From: Planctomycetota bacterium
GTDB lineage: Bacteria > Planctomycetota > MHYJ01 > JACQXL01 > JACQZI01
Direction: 5' to 3'
Assembly: GCA_016207825.1 (NCBI GenBank)
Contig: JACQZI010000005.1
Location: 1 to 64,000 of the forward strand
Length of the DNA: 64,000 nucleotides
Numbering within the stretch: the first letter of the stretch is position 1; each line of letters starts with the position of its first letter. Under the pieces are notes generated by a model. That model was not told the DNA's origin, did no database searches, and was given only the letters and a program-made list of their open reading frames with translations. This document shows positions 1-8,414 of this stretch, piece after piece. Made by a program: the position numbers and the translations under genes.

Positions 1-264
1 GATTGTTTTGATAATCCATTCCACCCGCATCCGGACCTCCGGTTCTTGGGTTTCCTTGAGGGTTTGCTTCAAGAGCTCCAGAGCCGGTTCGCCGATTTTA
101 GTTAATTCTTCTTTTGCCTTTTCCCTGGTTTCCCAGTCGTCATCGCCTAATTGCTTAATCAGCGATTGGATTTCATCATTCGCCTTGGCTTCTTTTCCCT
201 CATCACCTGTTATCCAAATCGCTATTATACCAAGCATTAAACAAGCCAGTAGTATTCTTTTCAT
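1..264 (-). CDS. Secreted HEAT-like repeat protein, N-terminal part (runs off the window)
   Basis: Translating the complement from the ATG at 264 gives an open frame to the window edge (88 codons). A basic start (MKR) and a hydrophobic stretch of about 15 residues form a signal peptide. Next comes a HEAT-like segment: LIKQLGDDDWETREKAKEEL, followed by IGEPALELLKQTL. The same pattern (LISQLGSDDFDTRQKAQDEL) opens the TolB-like protein at 28280, and a decayed copy lies at 38475, so this is one family. A purine-rich ribosome site (AAAAGGAAT) precedes the ATG. It is probably the last visible gene of the minus-strand operon that starts at the 4.0 kb sigma-54 promoter. The C-terminal part, possibly a propeller as in the 28280 paralogue, is outside the window. 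Confidence 0.75.
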   Translation of the reverse strand, partial: MKRILLACLMLGIIAIWITGDEGKEAKANDEIQSLIKQLGDDDWETREKAKEELTKIGEPALELLKQTLKETQEPEVRMRVEWIIKTI

Positions 265-495
265 AATATTCCTTTTCTTTTTATATAAACCACCCTACCC
301 CAACGCGCCCCTACCCGGCTCTACTGCATTTAATCGATAAGCCGTCCCGCATCTACGGTAAAACGCCCCCTACGGGGACTCCCTGTTATCGGATGCCCCC
401 GTAATGCCCCATTCTGGGATACCCTATTAATCGCCTCGAAAGCTTTCGGGGTGCGGAGCGGGAAAATGGAACGGGGCAAGATATTCTACTTTCTT

Positions 496-1056
496 TTAAG
501 GTGTTACCGCCACGACAACCGGATTGCCAAACGGGCCCATCCGTTTCCTGCGGTCAAACCATTGCGCCTTATAGGCAAGAGTTACCGTTGTCACATTCCC
601 CACATTATGAATATAGGGTGAGTTAGTATCCAGCGCCAGAAAACGAACCGTCTTCGGACCGGTGCATTTCGCCTCGATTATTGGCGGCGGCTCGCTCAAG
701 ACAATCTGTTCCGAAAGCGGCGTCCGGGTCAGGTCAGGCACGGTAATCCCCAAATCTTCCCTTTGGGCATCGGTCATAGCCGGATAGGATTGAATCCTTT
801 TGACCAGACTGCGTATCTCCGATTCCAAGATATCCCGGGTATCGTCCTTGGTTTCCGCCGCGGCTTTAGCCGCATTTTGCGCCGCCACGTGTGCCGCCAG
901 CGCCATTTGCCAGGCAGCGGAATCCGCACTGACGTTAACCACATCAGCCGGAGTAAGCCCATATGCGGCCGGTGCTCCAACGACTTTCATCACAAAGTTA
1001 CCCTGCCAGATGTTAAAATCACCATCTGGGTCTGGCATATAATCTTTCTTTGGCAT
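496..1056 (-). CDS. Small modular protein, paralogue of the 24602 gene
   Basis: 186 residues, no signal peptide, function not recognised. It resembles the 24602 protein in three places: an N-terminal FNxWQGNFV/FNFQGNLV motif followed by a hydrophobic stretch and an Ala-rich helix, a central helix (SEIRSLVKRIQSYPAMT versus KEIRAFVKTWLMFNPMV) with a shared LTVRDV/ITVPDL step, and a C-terminal half that looks like a beta-sandwich (TVTLAYKAQWFDRRKRMGPFG). A strong ribosome site (AAAGGAGGAAT) abuts the ATG at 1056. It lies downstream of the RCC1 secreted protein and a 21-bp repeat array. Its paralogue is likewise preceded by a secreted-protein gene and a 21-bp array, so the order secreted protein - array - this family is conserved. 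The two proteins are divergent enough that both are probably maintained. Confidence 0.8.
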   Translation of the reverse strand: MPKKDYMPDPDGDFNIWQGNFVMKVVGAPAAYGLTPADVVNVSADSAAWQMALAAHVAAQNAAKAAAETKDDTRDILESEIRSLVKRIQSYPAMTDAQREDLGITVPDLTRTPLSEQIVLSEPPPIIEAKCTGPKTVRFLALDTNSPYIHNVGNVTTVTLAYKAQWFDRRKRMGPFGNPVVVAVTP

Positions 1057-1095
1057 ATTCCTCCTTTCTTATAATAATAAGGGCGGGATTTCTTT

Positions 1096-1284
1096 CCCCG
1101 CCTTCCGCAGCTATTTCCCCGCCCACCGGGGAACTTTCCCCGCCTTCCGTAGCTCTTTCCCCGCCCTCCGGGAAACACTCCCCGCCTTCCGCAGAACTTT
1201 TCCCGCCCTCCGGGAAACACTCCCCGCCTTCCGCAGAACTTTTCCCGCCTTCCGGGAAACAGTTCCCGCCCTCCGGGGCGGATT
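1096..1284 (-). repeat. Nine-unit 21-bp tandem array between two operon genes
   Basis: Nine units of exactly 21 bp. On the plus strand each unit begins ccccgcc or tcccgcc, and two sub-types alternate (one with ccgcagaac, one with ccgggaaac), giving a 42-bp higher-order period. Read on the operon (minus) strand, the second type can fold as TTTCCCG / CGGGAAA around a 5-nt loop. Because 21 is a multiple of three, several frames stay open; one minus-strand frame gives alternating heptads with Gly-Arg-Arg and Cys. It occupies the same relative place as the unrelated-sequence arrays at 24227 and 46946. Confidence 0.85.
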
Positions 1285-1306
1285 TCCCGGGACCGGGAGG
1301 AAGGGA

Positions 1307-3643
1307 TTAAGGCGGCACGCCGATAGCCGTGGCGTTTTCGAATTCTAAATAAGAGCTATCCGCTATCTTCACCCCGGCGCGGGTGCCGCCGCTGATATCG
1401 CTCGCCAGTTTATACACGATGTAATAGGTCTTGGGAGTGGTTGTTACCTGCCAGCGGTTCATGTTGAGGTAACACGTGCCGTTGGTAAAATTACCTTTGC
1501 TGATAAAAGTATCACCTGCGTCCCAGAAGCCGTTAGTATTCGTATCGCACCAGACCTGGACTTCTATCTTACAGGGTGTATTAACGCCGGTAACACCTTT
1601 ATCTATGCGGAAACGTCTCCAGCGGGTAGTGCCAGCGCCTATTTGCATATTGAACTTGACATAACAAACAGATTGCCCCATTCTTACCGGAGTATTGCCG
1701 TTGGTAAGCATCGTCCATGCGGCTGTGGTGACAAGACTGGCAGGGTCCTCGTTTACAGTAATTGTAATTGCCTTGGAATCAGATAGTGTTTTAGACGTGG
1801 CGGTAAAAGTGACCATATAATTCCCGGATTGCGTACCGGAAGGCGTCCAATTAAATATGCCGCTGGCCAGGTTTAACGTTGCCCCTGTCGGAGTTGCGGT
1901 CATAGTATACGTTATCGGGTCACCATCCGGGTCATTAGCAGAAAGCGTAAAGGTTAATAATTGTTTTTCATTTATGCTCTTGTTTCCCGGCGAGGTCAGA
2001 ACCGGCGGCCTGTCAACTACATATCCCACATACCAATAGGCTAATTGCGGGGCAACCGTGGTATTAGAGGTGGACAAGTTCGCCCGGAGTTTTATACCGG
2101 TGATACTGGTGAATGTCGCCGGATAAGCAGATGAAAGATTAGTCCCAGAAGAAACATTAGCAACCAATAGTGAATTATTCGACGAGCTTAAGACATCCAC
2201 GGTCAAGAGTGTGTTAGCCGGCACACTGATAGTATAAGTCAAAACGCCCCAGGAAGAGACCACGGACGGCGCAATGGCTGAACCCAGGTAACTACCCGGA
2301 GTAAGAAATGGCGCCGTTCCCACCACAGCCTTCCAGGTAGTCAAGGCGCCGATTTGGACAGGCGAATAGCGGTCGGTATTTGTCCCATCGCCCAAACTAC
2401 CCAAACCATTATACCCCCAAGCCCAGAGCGTGCCGTCGGTCTTGACGGCTAAGTTGTGCTGAGTTCCGCAGGCAACTTGTTTCCAAGTGGTAGCGACGCC
2501 GACCTGGACAGGCGAGGTGCGTTGGGTTGTCGTCCCATCACCTAATTGGCCAGAGTTATTCCATCCCCACGCCCAGAGCGTGCCGTCGGCCTTGACAGCT
2601 AAGGTGTGCGCAGCCCCGCAGGCAACCTTACTCCAGGTGGTCAATGCCCCGATTTGGACAGGCGAGGTTCTTTGAGTGTATGTCCCATCGCCCAATTGGC
2701 CATTGAAATTATAACCCCATGCCCAGAGCGTGCCATCCGTCTTGATTGCCATGGTGTAAACATTCCCGCAGGCAACCTGTTTCCAGGTCGTCCCGGCTAC
2801 CTGGACCGGTGAAAGCCGCTGGGTAGTCGTCCCATCGCCTAATTGACCCTGTCCATTATAACCCCAAGCCCAGAGCGTTCCGTCAGTCTTTATTGCTACG
2901 GTATGATTACCTCCGCAAGCGACCTGTTTCCAGGTCGTTCCGGCTATTTGGACCGGGGACGATCTATTAGTCTGTGTCCCGTCGCCTAATTGGCCATTCC
3001 AATTATAACCCCAAGCCCAGAGCGTGCCGTCGGTCTTGACGGCTAAGGTGAAAGCATTCCCACCGGCGACCTGTTTCCAAGTGGTGAGCGCCCCGACCTG
3101 GACGGGCGAGTTTCTTTGAATGGTCGTCCCATCACCCAACTGGCCATTAGAATTAAAACCCCAAGCCCAGAGCGTACCGTCGGTCTTGATTGCCATGGTG
3201 TGCTGAGCCCCGCAGGCGACCTTACTCCAGGTGGTCAATGCTCCGATTTGAGTTGGCGTGTTTTTATCAAGATTGTAGAGATAAGCCCCATCTCCGTCGT
3301 ATTGGGCTGTTCCGCCATGGCCAAGCTGTCCGTATTCACCATAGCCCCAAGACCAGAGCGTGCCGTCTGTCCGCGGGCAGAGGCTGTGGTAAGCGTTTGC
3401 TGCGAGGATAAAGGCGGGCGTCTCCTGGCTGGTGTCTGATGATAGTGTGACCTCGGCAGAGCCGGCAGTGGCAACAGTATTCGTAAATGTGCCGTCGGTA
3501 AAGACGGTTTCGGACCAGCTGTCGGCAGCCAAATCCCAAGCACCAAATCCCAAACTCCAAATAATTAATAATACACAAAATCCAAAATTCCCCCGACGTG
3601 CGCCAGGACTACACTTCGCTTCGCAAACTTTCGTGTTACGCAT
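1307..3643 (-). CDS. Secreted RCC1-repeat protein with the shared C-terminal GVP domain
   Basis: 778 residues. The ATG at 3643 is preceded by GGAGGTGATTT. Residues 19-40 form a hydrophobic signal region cleavable near LAA-D41. A short motif ADSWSETVFTDGTF shared by sibling proteins follows. Residues about 80-440 hold seven RCC1-type repeats, each with DGTLWxWG and a GQLGDGT core, which predicts a seven-bladed propeller. A cadherin/He_PIG-type Ig domain lies at about 548-636 (NDPDGDPITYTM). The last 140 residues are the shared C-terminal domain (MGQS, RWRRFRIDKG, DTNTNGFWDAGD, YLEFENAT, GVPP). It is the main product of the module A operon; the small gene at 3659 ends 15 bp upstream. RCC1 repeats are usually interaction scaffolds; the ligand is unknown. 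Confidence 0.9.
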   Translation of the reverse strand: MRNTKVCEAKCSPGARRGNFGFCVLLIIWSLGFGAWDLAADSWSETVFTDGTFTNTVATAGSAEVTLSSDTSQETPAFILAANAYHSLCPRTDGTLWSWGYGEYGQLGHGGTAQYDGDGAYLYNLDKNTPTQIGALTTWSKVACGAQHTMAIKTDGTLWAWGFNSNGQLGDGTTIQRNSPVQVGALTTWKQVAGGNAFTLAVKTDGTLWAWGYNWNGQLGDGTQTNRSSPVQIAGTTWKQVACGGNHTVAIKTDGTLWAWGYNGQGQLGDGTTTQRLSPVQVAGTTWKQVACGNVYTMAIKTDGTLWAWGYNFNGQLGDGTYTQRTSPVQIGALTTWSKVACGAAHTLAVKADGTLWAWGWNNSGQLGDGTTTQRTSPVQVGVATTWKQVACGTQHNLAVKTDGTLWAWGYNGLGSLGDGTNTDRYSPVQIGALTTWKAVVGTAPFLTPGSYLGSAIAPSVVSSWGVLTYTISVPANTLLTVDVLSSSNNSLLVANVSSGTNLSSAYPATFTSITGIKLRANLSTSNTTVAPQLAYWYVGYVVDRPPVLTSPGNKSINEKQLLTFTLSANDPDGDPITYTMTATPTGATLNLASGIFNWTPSGTQSGNYMVTFTATSKTLSDSKAITITVNEDPASLVTTAAWTMLTNGNTPVRMGQSVCYVKFNMQIGAGTTRWRRFRIDKGVTGVNTPCKIEVQVWCDTNTNGFWDAGDTFISKGNFTNGTCYLNMNRWQVTTTPKTYYIVYKLASDISGGTRAGVKIADSSYLEFENATAIGVPP

Positions 3644-3658
3644 AAATCACCTCCATTT

Positions 3659-3871
3659 TCATACGGCGGTTTTCTTCCAGTTCACTAAACAGCCATTTTT
3701 AAATAAATAATGTTCTTTGGAATTAGTTTGCGGGAAGAGATAGATCCATTCTTCTGAAACAGGTTCAGAATCTTTCTTGGGTTTAAGCCATTTAGCCACG
3801 GGCTTGCCGCGTAATGCCATAATATCATCAGTGGTCAGGGGAAGCATTTTGTTTAATGTTGTTTTATTCAT
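3659..3871 (-). CDS. Small WKKTAV-ended protein, first gene after the sigma-54 promoter
   Basis: 70 residues, no signal peptide. The paralogue at 44662 shares LTTDDIMALRGKPVAK / LSTDDLVVLRGKPMAK, an EEW(I/V)Y strand, EHY(L/F)F and the end W-K-K-T-A-V. Each intact copy is the first gene downstream of a sigma-54 promoter. Decayed copies lie at 19137 and 51728, directly ahead of other secreted-protein genes. Ribosome site AAGGAGAACTGTT precedes the ATG. The family is not one I recognise. Constant position ahead of secreted proteins with the GVP domain suggests a chaperone, escort or regulatory role, which is inference only. Confidence 0.8.
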   Translation of the reverse strand: MNKTTLNKMLPLTTDDIMALRGKPVAKWLKPKKDSEPVSEEWIYLFPQTNSKEHYLFKNGCLVNWKKTAV

Positions 3872-3892
3872 AACAGTTCTCCTTGTAAGTAT

Positions 3893-3945
3893 ATAAGTTG
3901 ATACGATAATAAGTTTATAAGGAGCATAGCCTCGTATTAACTTAT
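3893..3945 (-). promoter_or_regulatory. 14-bp inverted repeat in the 5' leader of the module A operon
   Basis: The arms ATAAGTTGATACGA (3893-3906) and TCGTATTAACTTAT (3932-3945) pair with one wobble. They lie between the predicted start site (about 3977) and the small gene. The leader is almost the same as that of module B (19063-19115), including the arms. Module A carries an extra 14-bp duplication upstream of it. It could be an RNA hairpin in the leader or the scar of a recent module duplication. Confidence 0.55.
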
Positions 3946-3987
3946 CACCTTATTTCATCACCTTATTTCTTATCAACTATAATGTAT

Positions 3988-4003
3988 AGCAAATATCGTG
4001 CCA
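3988..4003 (-). promoter_or_regulatory. Sigma-54 (-24/-12) promoter, module A
   Basis: Reads TGGCACG-ATAT-TTGCT on the minus strand, a full match to the sigma-54 consensus TGGCACG-N4-TTGCW. The predicted start is near 3977. It drives the small gene at 3659 and the RCC1 protein. The divergently placed flank ends at the sigma-54 activator gene. Confidence 0.92.
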
Positions 4004-4107
4004 ATAATTCGCAATAATGGAGGAGAACTATAAATTATTTAATGCCTTGTAAATAAAGGGGTTAGAAAGCGAAAACAAGTCAAATAAGAATGTTTTTTGT
4101 ATAATGA

Positions 4108-4126
4108 GCGTGGTAAAAATTCACGC
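4108..4126. promoter_or_regulatory. Inverted repeat, candidate activator-binding site of module A
   Basis: GCGTG-N9-CACGC right after the activator stop codon, centred about 114 bp upstream of the -24 element. No T-run follows, so a terminator is less likely. Modules B and C have unrelated inverted repeats at the same distance. Confidence 0.45.
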
Positions 4127-4128
4127 CG

Positions 4129-6156
4129 TTACCGTTTGGTAACATTAGAGATGGTTATCTTTAATTGTTTTATCTTTTTGGAAAGAGTTGAACGGTCGCT
4201 GTTAAGTTGACAAGCCGCTTTGGTGATATTTCCATTGTTCTTTTTAAGAACTTCTATAATAATACTCTTTTCTATTTCATTACGTAATTCTTTAAGAGGA
4301 CTATCCGATTTGATAGCAGATTGGTTCATATTAATGTAACTCCGGATTGGGTTAGATAGCATTGATTCTTCAATAACATTAACATCCGGATACAATGCGC
4401 AGATGCGTTTTATCTCGTTTTCTAGTTCGCGGATATTGCCGGGCCAGGGGTAGGCGGTGAAAAGCGCTAACGCGCTGGGGGATATGTCAGCCCCGACGTT
4501 CGTCGGGACTTCGCTTCGCTCCGGAATTTCCTTACGGGAAAGAGAGCATTTTCGTAAAAAATGCTGAGCGAGGATGGGAATGTCATCCCCGCGGTCGCGA
4601 AGAGGAGGAAGATTGATTATAATAGTATTGATACGATAAAACAGGTCTTCCCTGAATAACTTCTGCTTAACCATCTGCTCAATAGTCTGATTAGAGGCAA
4701 AGACAAAGCGGGTATCAACCGGAATAGGTTTTTGTCCACCCACTCTCCAGAGAAGTTTTTCTTCCATAACCCTAAGTAATTTTTGTTGCATAGACGGAGA
4801 CATATTAGAAATCTCGTCTATGAAAAGCGTTCCGCCTGAAGCGAGTTCAATATAACCTTTTTTATCTTCTATAGCGCCGGTAAAAGCGCCTTTGGCATGG
4901 CCGAAAAGCGTACTTTCAACAAGCGTTTCGGGAAGCACCCCGCAATTGAACGGTAAATAGGATTTGTTTATACGCAGGCTATTATTATGTATGGCATTGG
5001 CAATAAGTTCTTTTCCGGTTCCTGTTTCTCCCTGGATTAAAACCGGCATATCCGTAGGAGAAATCTTTTCTATAAGATGATAAATTTCTTGCATTGAGGG
5101 GGAATTGCCGACAATGGTATATTTATTAACCGAATTTTCGTAACGGTCATCAAGGGTTTGAACCAATATCTGCGGGATAAACCTGGATTCATGTTTGGTT
5201 TTACCCTGTAATTGTTGATAGAGCCTGTCAAATTCCCTGGTTTTTTCATACAGCCAAATCGTATCCAGTTTAGATAAAACAGGCTTTATCCTGTTTTCTA
5301 TAGAGCTGGCTTTACGCGACAGCCCTTTAAGAGAATAGCATTTGCATAAAAGGAATCCGGCTTCACAGGCAAGGTTATTTAATTTCAAGCATAATGCTTC
5401 TTTCATTATGTCCGGCAAAATCCGAAACGCGGAATCCAACTGGTTTTCCAAAAGGTCAATGGCAGCAAGATGTATTTTCGCTTCAAGGATGCCGCGCGGG
5501 AAATCCGCTTGCTCGCATGCTTTAAGGGATATCTGAAAAGACTGGCGTGCCTGGCGATAGTCTTTTATTGACATCAGATACTCGCCTTTAATGTGCATAT
5601 AATCCATGAAGTATATCTCGCCGGACGGGGACAGCAGGGAAGGTGAAAGTTTTTGTTCAATAATTTGCCCTGCTTTCCCCAAATCGTTTTTATATAAATA
5701 ACAATAAGCTAAATTAATCAGGGTCGAAACATACATTTCCTTATTCATTGGAAACGTGTAACTCGTGAGTTTTTGGCAGTATTGCTCTACTTTATGGAAT
5801 TGGCTTAAAGCCTGATTGATATGCATCATAACCAGGAAATTAAGCCCCATCTTAAACGAAGCATACGCGACGCGAACTTGTTCAAGATTATGTTTTGAAG
5901 CGGTTAAGTATGCTTTATAGAAAGCATCCAGCGAGCGGGCATATTCCGCAAGGCTAAAACAAGCAAATCCCAGATGGCAATATAAAAGGTGTTCTTCAAA
6001 AGGCGAATAAGAAAGGGAAGGGAGTTTCCTTAGCGCCTTTTCGCCCAAACGCTTGGCGTTATCCCAATCCTGTTTATCCAAGGCGGACCTAATTTGTTCC
6101 AGACAATCAGATAATGGTTTAGATTCTCTTCGTTCACTACGAGTGCGTTTTGGCAT
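4129..6156 (-). CDS. TPR-linked sigma-54-dependent transcriptional activator (module A)
   Basis: 675 residues from the ATG at 6156 (MPKRTRS). N-terminal residues of about 20-320 are helical TPR-like repeats in place of a receiver, PAS or GAF domain. Next comes an AAA+ sigma-54 interaction domain with Walker A GETGTGKE, the sigma-54 contact loop GAFTGA (GHAKGAFTGA), the GGTLFIDEI Walker B region and an R-finger segment LFREDLFYRIN. A Fis-type helix-turn-helix closes the protein (NNGNITKAACQLNSDRSTLS). The upstream-frame start at 6192 is rejected because a sigma-70 promoter overlaps it. It probably activates the promoter at 3988-4003 just downstream of its own gene. A linker segment after FLRK, including a palindrome at 4492-4507, differs completely from its two paralogues. 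Confidence 0.93.
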   Translation of the reverse strand: MPKRTRSERRESKPLSDCLEQIRSALDKQDWDNAKRLGEKALRKLPSLSYSPFEEHLLYCHLGFACFSLAEYARSLDAFYKAYLTASKHNLEQVRVAYASFKMGLNFLVMMHINQALSQFHKVEQYCQKLTSYTFPMNKEMYVSTLINLAYCYLYKNDLGKAGQIIEQKLSPSLLSPSGEIYFMDYMHIKGEYLMSIKDYRQARQSFQISLKACEQADFPRGILEAKIHLAAIDLLENQLDSAFRILPDIMKEALCLKLNNLACEAGFLLCKCYSLKGLSRKASSIENRIKPVLSKLDTIWLYEKTREFDRLYQQLQGKTKHESRFIPQILVQTLDDRYENSVNKYTIVGNSPSMQEIYHLIEKISPTDMPVLIQGETGTGKELIANAIHNNSLRINKSYLPFNCGVLPETLVESTLFGHAKGAFTGAIEDKKGYIELASGGTLFIDEISNMSPSMQQKLLRVMEEKLLWRVGGQKPIPVDTRFVFASNQTIEQMVKQKLFREDLFYRINTIIINLPPLRDRGDDIPILAQHFLRKCSLSRKEIPERSEVPTNVGADISPSALALFTAYPWPGNIRELENEIKRICALYPDVNVIEESMLSNPIRSYINMNQSAIKSDSPLKELRNEIEKSIIIEVLKKNNGNITKAACQLNSDRSTLSKKIKQLKITISNVTKR

Positions 6157-6163
6157 GGTTCCA

Positions 6164-6192
6164 TTTATACAAAAAGAAGGGGCGACTGTCAA
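6164..6192 (-). promoter_or_regulatory. Near-consensus sigma-70 promoter of activator A, leaderless
   Basis: TTGACA (6187-6192), 17-bp spacer, TATAAA (6164-6169) on the minus strand. Only 7 bp separate the -10 box from the ATG at 6156, so the mRNA should start at or within a base or two of the start codon. Confidence 0.85.
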
Positions 6193-6329
6193 GACCCGTT
6201 AGAGATTTTATTTAACTATTGTTTCTCATCAAAACAACTTTTAATAATAATGCTTCATTTTTCTCCTAAACCAAAACTCCAGCAAATTTCTAACGGGTCA
6301 AGTTCAAATTTAACAACCATAGGATTATA

Positions 6330-6357
6330 TTGACGAAAACATTGCTTTTCTTATAAT
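6330..6357 (+). promoter_or_regulatory. Sigma-70 promoter of hflX
   Basis: TTGACG, 16-bp spacer, TATAAT. The -10 box ends 8 bp before the GTG at 6366 and no ribosome site is visible, so hflX may also be leaderless. Confidence 0.7.
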
Positions 6358-6365
6358 TAAACATA

Positions 6366-7685
6366 GTGAAATCTCAAAGGCTCATGACTGTCTACCGCGA
6401 GCGCGCCATACTGGTCGGAACTATTTCTCCCCGACACTTTGGGCGGGACTCCACTTACGTTTCGCCTAAAGACCATCAGGAAGATGATCCGCTGGCCGAA
6501 CTGGAGCAACTGGCTATTACAGCCGGCGCCATCGTTGTGGAAAAGATAACTCAGAAAAAGCAAAAGCCTGATGTCGCTTATTATATCGGCCGTGGCAAGG
6601 TCTCCGAACTAAAAGAATTAGCGGATAAAAACGATATCGATACAGTGATTTTTGATAACGACCTCTCGCCCGGACAGATACGTAACCTGGAAAACGAGCT
6701 GAAGATAAAAGTGCTTGACCGGACGGAACTTATCCTGGATATCTTCGTCACGCACGCCAGGAGTTTGCAGGCAAAACTGCAGGTGGAGCTTGCACAGCTT
6801 GAATACACGCTTCCCCGCTTAACGCACCTGTGGTCACATCTTTCCAAGATTGAAGGAGGCGTCGGCATCGGTCAGAGGGGTCCGGGCGAAAAGCAGCTGG
6901 AAATGGACCGCCGCATCGCGCGCGACCGCATCACCAAGCTGAAACGGGAAATCGAGGATATCAACCAACACCACAAGCGCACCACGGAAAACCGCTCGTC
7001 TTATTTCAATATCGCCCTCTTAGGATACACCAACGCCGGCAAATCCGCCCTGATGAACGCCTTAACCGGCACGGATTGCCTGGTGGAAAATAAATTATTC
7101 TCCACTTTGGACACCAAAACCCAACTATGGAACCCGGCGAATCATTATAAAGTCCTTTTAAGCGATACGGTCGGTTTTATCCGCAATCTTCCACACCACC
7201 TGGTCGCCTCTTTTAACGCAACTTTACAGGAAGTCATTGATGCGGATTTGCTCCTCCATATTGTGGATGTCTTTCAGCCGGGAATCGACCAGCGTATCCA
7301 GGCAGTTGATAAAGTATTGGAAGAACTCGGTTGCAGCCAGAAACCGCGACTCTTGGTATTCAATAAGATAGATAAAATAGACCCGCTTGAGATGCAGATA
7401 GTCAGCAAGGAATTCCCGGATTCTGTTTTCATTTCGGCTAAAAATAAACAAGGGCTTGATGCACTCGCCGGAAGAATCGTGGAATTCATCGCCAAAGACG
7501 AAACACTATCGACATTCTCCGTTTCAGCCGGAGACGGCAAGTTCCTTTCTTATCTGGAAGAAATGGGCAATATCATTTCAAAAACGTACCGTGACGGAAT
7601 GGTCCGGATAAAAATACGCCTGTCTCCGCATGCTAAGGCAAAAGTGATGGGTTATCTGGAAGCCAATAAAAACAAGGCTAAATAG
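6366..7685 (+). CDS. hflX: GTPase HflX
   Basis: 439 residues, family-typical length. The HflX N-terminal nucleotide-binding domain (residues about 1-195) has the YYIGRGKVSEL and ERTELILDIF-type motifs (here DRTELILDIF) and the glycine-rich GVGIGQRGPGEKQLE segment. The GTPase domain follows with G1 GYTNAGKSAL, G3 DTVGFI and G4 NKID. HflX binds ribosomes, splits stalled 70S ribosomes under stress and hydrolyses GTP. The start could be GTG 6366 or ATG 6384; the promoter spacing favours the GTG. Residues SPRHFGRDSTYVS just after LVGT are an extra segment not expected in HflX, encoded by a CCCGAC...GGGCGGG-type mini-repeat. Divergent from activator A. Confidence 0.95.
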   Translation: MKSQRLMTVYRERAILVGTISPRHFGRDSTYVSPKDHQEDDPLAELEQLAITAGAIVVEKITQKKQKPDVAYYIGRGKVSELKELADKNDIDTVIFDNDLSPGQIRNLENELKIKVLDRTELILDIFVTHARSLQAKLQVELAQLEYTLPRLTHLWSHLSKIEGGVGIGQRGPGEKQLEMDRRIARDRITKLKREIEDINQHHKRTTENRSSYFNIALLGYTNAGKSALMNALTGTDCLVENKLFSTLDTKTQLWNPANHYKVLLSDTVGFIRNLPHHLVASFNATLQEVIDADLLLHIVDVFQPGIDQRIQAVDKVLEELGCSQKPRLLVFNKIDKIDPLEMQIVSKEFPDSVFISAKNKQGLDALAGRIVEFIAKDETLSTFSVSAGDGKFLSYLEEMGNIISKTYRDGMVRIKIRLSPHAKAKVMGYLEANKNKAK

Positions 7686-7703
7686 CCTGGCTTTTGGAAA
7701 TGA

Positions 7704-8360
7704 TTACCGGTCGGTGTTTTCTGCCACCTGTCCCTGTTTCAGCTTTCTTCTCATTTCATCCCATGGAAAAAGCTTGCCAGGGCAATCTGTCTTGCCTTTA
7801 TCAACGCTTGAATGACCTATGATATTTTCTAAAGGAATATGGTAATCCCTCTGCAGCCTTTTCAGTAAATCATTCAACGCGCTCATTTGCGCCTTGGTCG
7901 GCTTGTCTTTCTCAAAATCTCCCACCAGGCAGATACCGATTGATTGCTCGTTCATGTTGGCGTCAAAGCAATGCAGCCCGGGAATCTTCCTAAACCAGCG
8001 CTCGCCCACCTCAACCTCGCCGTTCCCGGATTTGGTGCCGTTGCCGATGACGTAATGATAGGCCAACCCGTCCTTCATTTTCATTTCTTCCCTGTGGTAA
8101 CGGTCAAATATCCTGGCATTGCCGCTTTTGGTCGAGCTGTGATGAATCACCACGTATTTCCAGGGAGAGGAACTTATTTGAGTTGACGTTACGGCCTCCG
8201 GTATTTCTATTTTCATCTGACCTTCCGCGGTGGATTTCTTTTTACCGGTAAGTTCTTCAAATGAATCGTTGATGTTTTTATCCGTTGTGAAAAGATATGT
8301 AGCGACCAGGAGCGATACGACCGCACCGATGCTGAGGATAAAATCAAATATCCTGACCAT
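7704..8360 (-). CDS. N-acetylmuramoyl-L-alanine amidase (PGRP/Amidase_2 fold), membrane-anchored
   Basis: 218 residues. An N-terminal membrane anchor (about residues 5-25) and a linker precede an Amidase_2 domain. VVIHHSST carries the first zinc histidine, YHYVIGNG is the usual core, and GHSSVDKGKTDCPG carries the second histidine and the cysteine ligand. The enzyme should cleave the bond between muramic acid and L-alanine in the periplasm, in wall recycling or remodelling. Convergent with hflX, 18 bp apart. The anchor suggests a housekeeping rather than a phage enzyme. Confidence 0.9.
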   Translation of the reverse strand: MVRIFDFILSIGAVVSLLVATYLFTTDKNINDSFEELTGKKKSTAEGQMKIEIPEAVTSTQISSSPWKYVVIHHSSTKSGNARIFDRYHREEMKMKDGLAYHYVIGNGTKSGNGEVEVGERWFRKIPGLHCFDANMNEQSIGICLVGDFEKDKPTKAQMSALNDLLKRLQRDYHIPLENIIGHSSVDKGKTDCPGKLFPWDEMRRKLKQGQVAENTDR

Positions 8361-8414
8361 ACGAATATCATATCGTCAAGACATGGGAAACATCTTTAAT
8401 GATTTAAGAAATGC

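Noticed and set aside
8-340. Plus-strand open frame at the left edge
   Set aside because: The complementary strand encodes a signal peptide plus a HEAT-like segment with paralogues at 28280; the plus frame is its shadow.
3988-4126. Inverted repeat 4108-4126 as a rho-independent terminator of activator A
   Set aside because: No T-run follows on the minus strand, and equivalent repeats in modules B and C share the spacing to the promoter instead.
7676-7690. AGGCT-AAAT-AGCCT hairpin as a terminator of hflX
   Set aside because: Stem is only 5 bp, overlaps the stop codon and lacks a run of T.
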